Shown piece by piece: positions 58,101 to 64,000 of a stretch of DNA of 64,000 nucleotides. The notes under the pieces are model-generated. The model saw only the letters and a program-made list of their open reading frames with translations. It was not told where the DNA came from and did not search any database. The position numbers and the translations under genes were made by a program. The stretch's first letter is position 1, and every line of letters begins with the position of its first letter. Origin of the DNA: Diplolepis rosae (lineage: Eukaryota; Arthropoda; Insecta; Hymenoptera; Diplolepididae); NCBI GenBank assembly GCA_030998225.1, contig JAPYXD010000753.1:4992001-5056000 (forward strand). Reading direction: 5' to 3'.

Positions 58101-61100
58101 GTAATTCTCACTATCAGAGCTCGCGTCGCTCCTCATCGAAACCGTATCGCTGCTTCCATCCTCTGGAGAAGGTTTTAGCGCTGAATCGAGGGAAGTCATA
58201 AAGTTACTAAATCCTTTTTTCATCGAGGAAAGTCCGACGTTAAAATTATTAGGAATAAATGGTGTCGAAACTTCTATAGATTTCATGCTTTCTGGCACAC
58301 ATCTTAATATCTTTCTCTCTATTTTCTCGTCCCTGTTAGTGCCATTTTGCTTGAATGTTACCACAGGTTGAGAAACATTCATATGGGAAAAATCCATAGA
58401 AAGCATGGAAGAAATTTCGCTTTGTGGAGTCTCCACGTCATTGCTCGTGTTCATTCGTTTTGTGCTGTAATCGACTCTCGCTGCTGTAGCGTTAGTCTGC
58501 CAGAGAGAAGAAGAACCACCGTAATCGTCTGCTATACTTGAAGAATCGGGAACGACGGATTCCAGGTCGCCTCCTGAGTTTTCTTTTCCTGGGGTCTGCG
58601 AAGGCATTATGAATGTGACTTCCACCTGAAAAAAACAAAGGATTTCAATTTGAAATGTGAAACAAAAATAAATTATTTATAATGTTTTAATGCCTTCCCG
58701 ACTTTAATTTTATTTCATAAAAATTAAAACTACCTGGGGAATCAGAGCCCCGATAACGAGCGAGCCACCCGATTCAACCTTGAGAATTTTATTTGAGTCG
58801 ACAGCCAAGTACGTGGCCATTTCAGATACGATTTCGGCGAGTCTCAGGAGGAAGAGAAACTGATAATGATTAATCTGAACGCTAACAAGATTGCTAATGT
58901 ATGCAAGGCCATGAATATCAGCGGAAGAGCTTGGAGAAGAAGAGGAAGCGTTTTCAGGATTGTCTCCAGAATTCATGTGTACCCAAAGCGTCAATGGAAA
59001 GGCATCTAAGAATGGAACTGGTCGATTCTGACCCACAGCTCGAGCTCCGAAAAAATCACCCCAGACTGGTTCGAAATTACAGCACCAGACGTCCTTTGCT
59101 TCCGTCCAGAGAAGCTCGCGATTCAGCTGGTGAATCATTTCGTTCACAGAATTACTACTAAAATCCGGAGGAATTGATCTGATGTGATCCGTGCCTGCAA
59201 TTAAAAAATAAATAATTAAATTTATATAATGGAAATTCAAATTAAATTAAAATTATCTTATTGAAATTACCGGCACAATGTTGTATGAATTTTTCTGTGA
59301 CGACGTGAAAATCTCCAGGTTTGCTTGGAAATTCAGCTCCGAAAAACATTTGACCCATTTGGAAAGCATTCAGGCATTGGGCCAAATCTGCTCTCGAAGA
59401 TCTTTCCGTTGACCTGACATTCGTTAATGTCGCTCTTGAAGTTTGAATGTGAAGAGACTTCGGTCTATCTTTTTGATTCGGGTAATCTTTCTGACTCTCA
59501 AAAACTATCTGCAAATTATGTACCAAAAAAATATTTACTAACTTAATATTTTTGAATCCTATGAATTATTAAAATTTATATCCAATCTATTTGAGATGCG
59601 CTGCTATAAATGTATTCTTACCCTGGGTAATATTGCTTCAATTTTCACATCAAAGTACATAAGATTTGATGTGTTGGTCGAAGTTTTGCTTCCGTTACCC
59701 AACAATGAATGGTAAAGATTTAACAGAAACGAGTTGAACCAGAGACAAGAACAAATATCGAAATTTATTTGAATAGGATTTAGCTGCACGTAGAATTTTG
59801 GGGGAGGCACTAAAAATTACAAGATATAAACGAATAAAATCCAAATTAGCAAAATCCTATTACGAGTTGCAATACTCAAATAAACAATGAACCTTACGTG
59901 GAAATGTTATGTCTCCTGGGTAGTAATAATAAGTAAATTCTGCATGAAGAATATTAACATCCTCAGGAAGGCAGAACCTTTCTTTATCACCTAAACAAAA
60001 AAACTTCTTATTAGCTTTCGGAAAATTTAATAATCTACTAACATGCTCTGTAATTCGTGCCAAGTGATCGAAACACAAGACACAAACATTTATCTACTGC
60101 CGAAGTTTATACCATAGAAAACATGAAAGAAACAATTTTAAACTCAAATTTTGTCCGTCTAAGTCACTACGAAATTCAGTAAAAGATATATTATAGATTT
60201 TGATACTTCTGGGAAATATCTATGAAAACACAAACACTATATTTACAGTCGGTTGTACCTGGCATGTGCTTCTTCCTCGATAAAGCTGTACAATAACCGG
60301 TACAAATGTTATTAACTTATAAGATCATAAATCTCGAGTTGAGAATCCTCGATTATTTTCAAGGTAGGTTAAAAATTACCTGTAACGAATTCTTTAGTCG
60401 TGGGCTTTCGAGAAGAGGTTGTAACTTTATAGAGAGTGAAATCGTCAATTCTGATCACGATGCAGGTCGTCATGAGCTTTGCTAATTGCTCGAGGACATG
60501 GTTCTTCACTGGATTTCCACTAGGTTGAGATGAAGGCTTTCTGTCTTGGCTTCCGGCACTCTGAAGAGGAGGTTTGTCCGCTTCGTCTCCATTCAATTTT
60601 GTGCTATTGCCTTGGGTTTAAGAACATATTATGCATTGATACATAAAACATTTATAGTAATTATAAATAGTTCAAAGCTCTTTGGAATTTAAAGAATTAC
60701 CACTCGCGTTTCCTTGAGTTCGAGTTAAAGGCGAATGCTGGGTCCTTCCAGAATCAATGAGATCCATAAATTGTCCCCTAAAAGAGTTCAAAGATTGCTG
60801 TAACCACTGACTATGAGGAGTGGCGCTTTCCTTATAAAGAGCCCAGTGTTTTCTATCAGCAATTGCTAAATGGTATGGATAGTAATCGATCTGGAACTTC
60901 ACCAAAGAAATCTGAAGAGCACCTCCGTCTTTTAAATCCGGATGCAGAGATCTCCCCGCTAAAGAAATTTTCGTATTTATTATTTCTGTTTTAGGAAATT
61001 GTACCTTATTCAACAACCTAAACGTTTACCTCCTGCATCATCACAGAGATGCAAATCGATTCTCTGAGAGAGAAAATGGTAAGACGTCTCGACGACATCA

Positions 61101-63300
61101 TACCTGGCAAATATTTTCAAAATAGGCGTGTTCATCGCATTTTTCGATCTCGACTGCTGAGAAATTTGTGCCTGATACTCTGGCAAAACCTAGAAAATAA
61201 ATAAGATCATCGAGAGAATTATTAAAAGCTGGAAATTAAATTCTAATTATATTAAAATATACTTCAAGCTTTCGGGCAGCTTTTGTCTTTCTTTCAAGAA
61301 TCGTCGCCTTTTCAATTAAGCCTCCTAAGGAATCGATAAAGTGGAGAGCAGCCTTCAATTGAGAATCGGTCAAGACCCAGAGGAGATCGTCTAGAATTAT
61401 TACTAGCCTCGAGCCCATCACAAAACAATCTGTAGGGATATTATTTTTATTAATAGAAGGAATTAGTTTTTTAATATAGTCGAGCAAACTATTTTTATAA
61501 CTTATAAACATTTAGTTAAAGATCAATTACGAACCACATAGTCTTTTTTTAATTGTAATTCGGCATCTCGCTTGATTTGTGAGCAACCGAAGCGGGGTGA
61601 GTTCTTTATCTTTGGTACTTCTAGCCTCGATTCTCACAGTTTGCCACTCAAGTTCCTTAAAAATGAGCAATTGTCCTCTTTCAGGGTCTTTCACTCTTGT
61701 CATTCTCAAATCGCAACGCTGCCAAGTCGGTGATTTAGACTCAAGCATAATTCGTGCCATCTGTGAAAAACAAAAATTATTTCATCACATGTTATCATTT
61801 CACTTCAAGTTCCACAAAATGTCTTTAGAAGATATCGTTATCTATTTCAAAGATGAAAAATTCTCGATAAATAAAGAGGATGTTTACTTGAAGTCAGAAA
61901 CAAATTTTCATAAAAAATGTGACTGAAATTGAAACAATGAATTAGCAGATGTATTTTGAAAGAATATTTATATGAAATTTCGTAATCATAGTTCAAGAAA
62001 ACAGGTGCAATATTATACTTTGAAACTATTTTGATTTTCCAGGTTCTCGAAGTGAGTAAACATCCTGATAAATTACACAGTAACGAAAAATAAAGATTGT
62101 CTTTTATACCTGAACTGAGGCAATAAATGCTGGACTCTTAAACGTAACAGAAACAGTATTAACCGCAACGGTGATTCCATCGATCACTTTATGAATAAAT
62201 GAATATTTCGCTGGACCAGCGTAAGATGATAATCCTTGAGGGGTTGACATGCTTCTTAAATCCTCGACCGTTTCCACTTCTATGTGCACTTCATCCAAAC
62301 TCTAAAAGGTTTTTAATTTTTAAATATTTGAAAATTTAATTAAGCATATCTCTAATCATTATTATACTATATTTCTTACCAGAAATATAGGAACACTTTT
62401 CAACTTGGTCCATTGTATACGAAAAGTGACTTTGTTGCACCAAGCACTCGTTAATCTTAGCCATGATGGTAATTCTAACAAATCGGTTAACACGATTTCA
62501 TCAAGTTCTAAATTTGTAAGCTCTCCTTCTCCTTTAAATGTGCTTAAATTTATTTTATCCGCTGATAGATTTTTAGTGAATCTTAAAAACAATAAGTTTC
62601 TCATTTTATTTTTATATATAAATAAATATAATTACCTAAATAATTATGATGATTTAAAACGCGAAACATAGGATAAAGCATTTATTCCTACCTAAACATT
62701 TAAAAAAATCACAACCCTTGGGTACAATCGAATTCGAAATAATTCTTTATGTTTTTTATTTTTTTATACAGTTTAAAAATACCTTAAATTGAAAAAAAAA
62801 CAGTATTTCAAAATGAACTAAATGCTTTTAAAAGTCCCGGGAAAGTCCAACGAAAACATCGTTTTTCGAAGAGTACTTTTTCGAGAAAATTTATTTATGG
62901 TTGCTCAGTGCAATCATAGCTGTCAAAATATTGACAGAAGCGTCAGCTGATTTAAGTAAAAAAAAATAGGCAAGTCCCAATTGAATTAGGGTTTTAATCA
63001 AATTTGCGGTGAAGGTGAGAGACCGTTCGATACGACAGTTGCGCAAGCGAATGGAAAATATTAAAGCGCTCAGAGAAAGTTAATCAGGCGAAAACATGTC
63101 GAAGATCGTTAAAGTCTTGAAGTTTAATTAAGGAAAGGATAAAACGTGTCACGTTATAAGCTTATGTCAAAGGAGGTGCGATCTCGCCGTCTGCAAAAAA
63201 TGTCTTCGAATACTGTAGTCACAACTTTGAAAGACACCAAAATTTATGAAACTCACCTCGACAGATGTTTTAAAAGCTGATTCTTTATGATTGACACCAT
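55117..63300 (-). CDS. BLTP3: Bridge-like lipid transfer protein 3 (UHRF1BP1/SHIP164 family), 18 exons
   Basis: Minus-strand exons: 63257-63300, 62380-62581, 62110-62301, 61535-61760, 61263-61429, 61030-61189, 60701-60958, 60380-60610, 59898-59990, 59622-59809, 59271-59508, 58734-59194, 57939-58625, 57735-57869, 57087-57149, 56439-56792, 56175-56322, 55117-55475. Phases agree throughout; 1401 aa (human paralogues about 1440-1464). The N-terminus (MVSIIKNQLLKHLSRFTKNL, then INLSTFKGEGELTNLELDE) is the chorein_N signature. LDDLLWVLTDSQLKA, the ERFCLPEDV...YYYPGD block and YVQLNPIQINFD follow family order. Residues ~820-1049 are a Ser/Glu-rich disordered exon; ~1310-1385 form a coiled coil. Family members form a lipid-conducting groove at membrane contacts and act on endosome traffic. 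Exon 57087-57149 (21 codons) is the least certain; it is phase-neutral with a GTAGGT donor. Exon 4 needs an unusual GTTCGT donor. Confidence 0.95.
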
Positions 63301-64000
63301 TTTAGCGATTGTTAATTACTTTTTATAACGAACAGTACACCTCTGCATGGTTAGATGTGATCCACAAATTTCTTCTACTGACATGATAACATATAGCGAA
63401 CTATGACCAACATAGAAACTTAAAAAAGAAATCTTACATGTCCACCAACCGCGCAAAATAAAACTTCCAATAAATTTTATTTTAATTTATTTCAACTTAT
63501 AGTTTATGGATGAATAATAATTATTTTTTGATTTATTTTCCAAATATCATTTATCGTTTTGAAATCCAATGCGCTAAAGTTAAAAAATATTATCAGATTG
63601 AGAGGTCTCACGTTTAATATTTGAATATTCGCGGCAAACGAATCCTTTTATAACTGCCATCTTGAATTTTAACCTAAATGGTCTTAAAGTACTCTTTTTG
63701 ATCGATCCCTTTGAAAGATACATAAAAATGCCATATATAAAAAACCAACAATAAATAAATAACAAATAATATTTAAAATTTGATATTTTTACTGCGTGTC
63801 AACAGTGTCAGTGGTTTAAATGGTTCAAATTTTCTGCCTAGTAGAAAGTCAAAATCAGCTGTTTGTTAACCTCAAAGCTTGACGATATCCTCTCTTTTTA
63901 ATTTCTTTGAAGGGGAAGGATGCAAAAAGAGATGACATGAAGAAGAAAAATGTGCGACAAAACTAGCTTGTGTCAGTGTGAAAGTGTCCACTGATTGGTT
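63301..64000. promoter_or_regulatory. 5' flank of BLTP3 gene
   Basis: The ATG at 63300 begins the chorein_N sequence, so any promoter and 5' UTR lie to the right. No TATA box, repeat or further coding sequence is clear. The window ends inside this intergenic region. Confidence 0.4.

Overview
The window is nuclear DNA from an insect. It is AT-rich, has spliced genes with short phase-consistent introns, carries a secreted cuticle-type protein with an arthropod core promoter, and has an invertebrate-style Pax6. I cannot name the order. About two thirds of the window is satellite DNA, foldback elements and other repeats.

Layout: (1) 1-5.5 kb holds two different AT-rich satellite arrays, each punctuated by a GC-rich GGGCCGCC box. 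The first lies between inverted repeats. (2) 6.59-8.73 kb (minus strand) is a complete three-exon gene for a secreted Gln/Pro-rich cuticle-like protein, with TATA box and initiator. (3) 8.8-33.1 kb has no recognisable gene. It is filled with hAT-like and TTAA-flanked foldback elements, a large palindromic family beginning CCCTGGCGAAAG, and 303-bp and ~541-bp tandem repeats. (4) 33.2-39.6 kb (plus) holds the last four coding exons of a Pax6 gene (homeodomain to C-terminus). The C-terminus is of the vertebrate Pax6/twin-of-eyeless type. The paired-domain exons were not found in the 33 kb upstream. One Pax6 intron carries a dead THAP-domain gene broken by a foldback element. (5) 41.9-49.5 kb (minus) is a ZC3H11A-type triple CCCH zinc-finger gene. 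(6) 50.1-52.5 kb (plus) is a nine-exon gene whose conceptual protein (420 aa) has an N-terminal BRCT-like region and a C-terminal Myb-like region, as in the telomere protein Rap1/TERF2IP. (7) 55.1-63.3 kb (minus) is a complete 18-exon bridge-like lipid transfer protein gene (BLTP3/UHRF1BP1 family, 1401 aa).

The right half is compact. Pax6 and ZC3H11A converge, ZC3H11A and the Rap1-like gene are head to head with ~0.9 kb between start codons, and the Rap1-like and BLTP3 genes converge. The genes are functionally unrelated (development, mRNA export, telomere, lipid transport), so this is ordinary eukaryotic neighbourhood and not an operon. All exon models come from splice signals, reading-frame continuity and remembered family sequences. 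No alignment was run.
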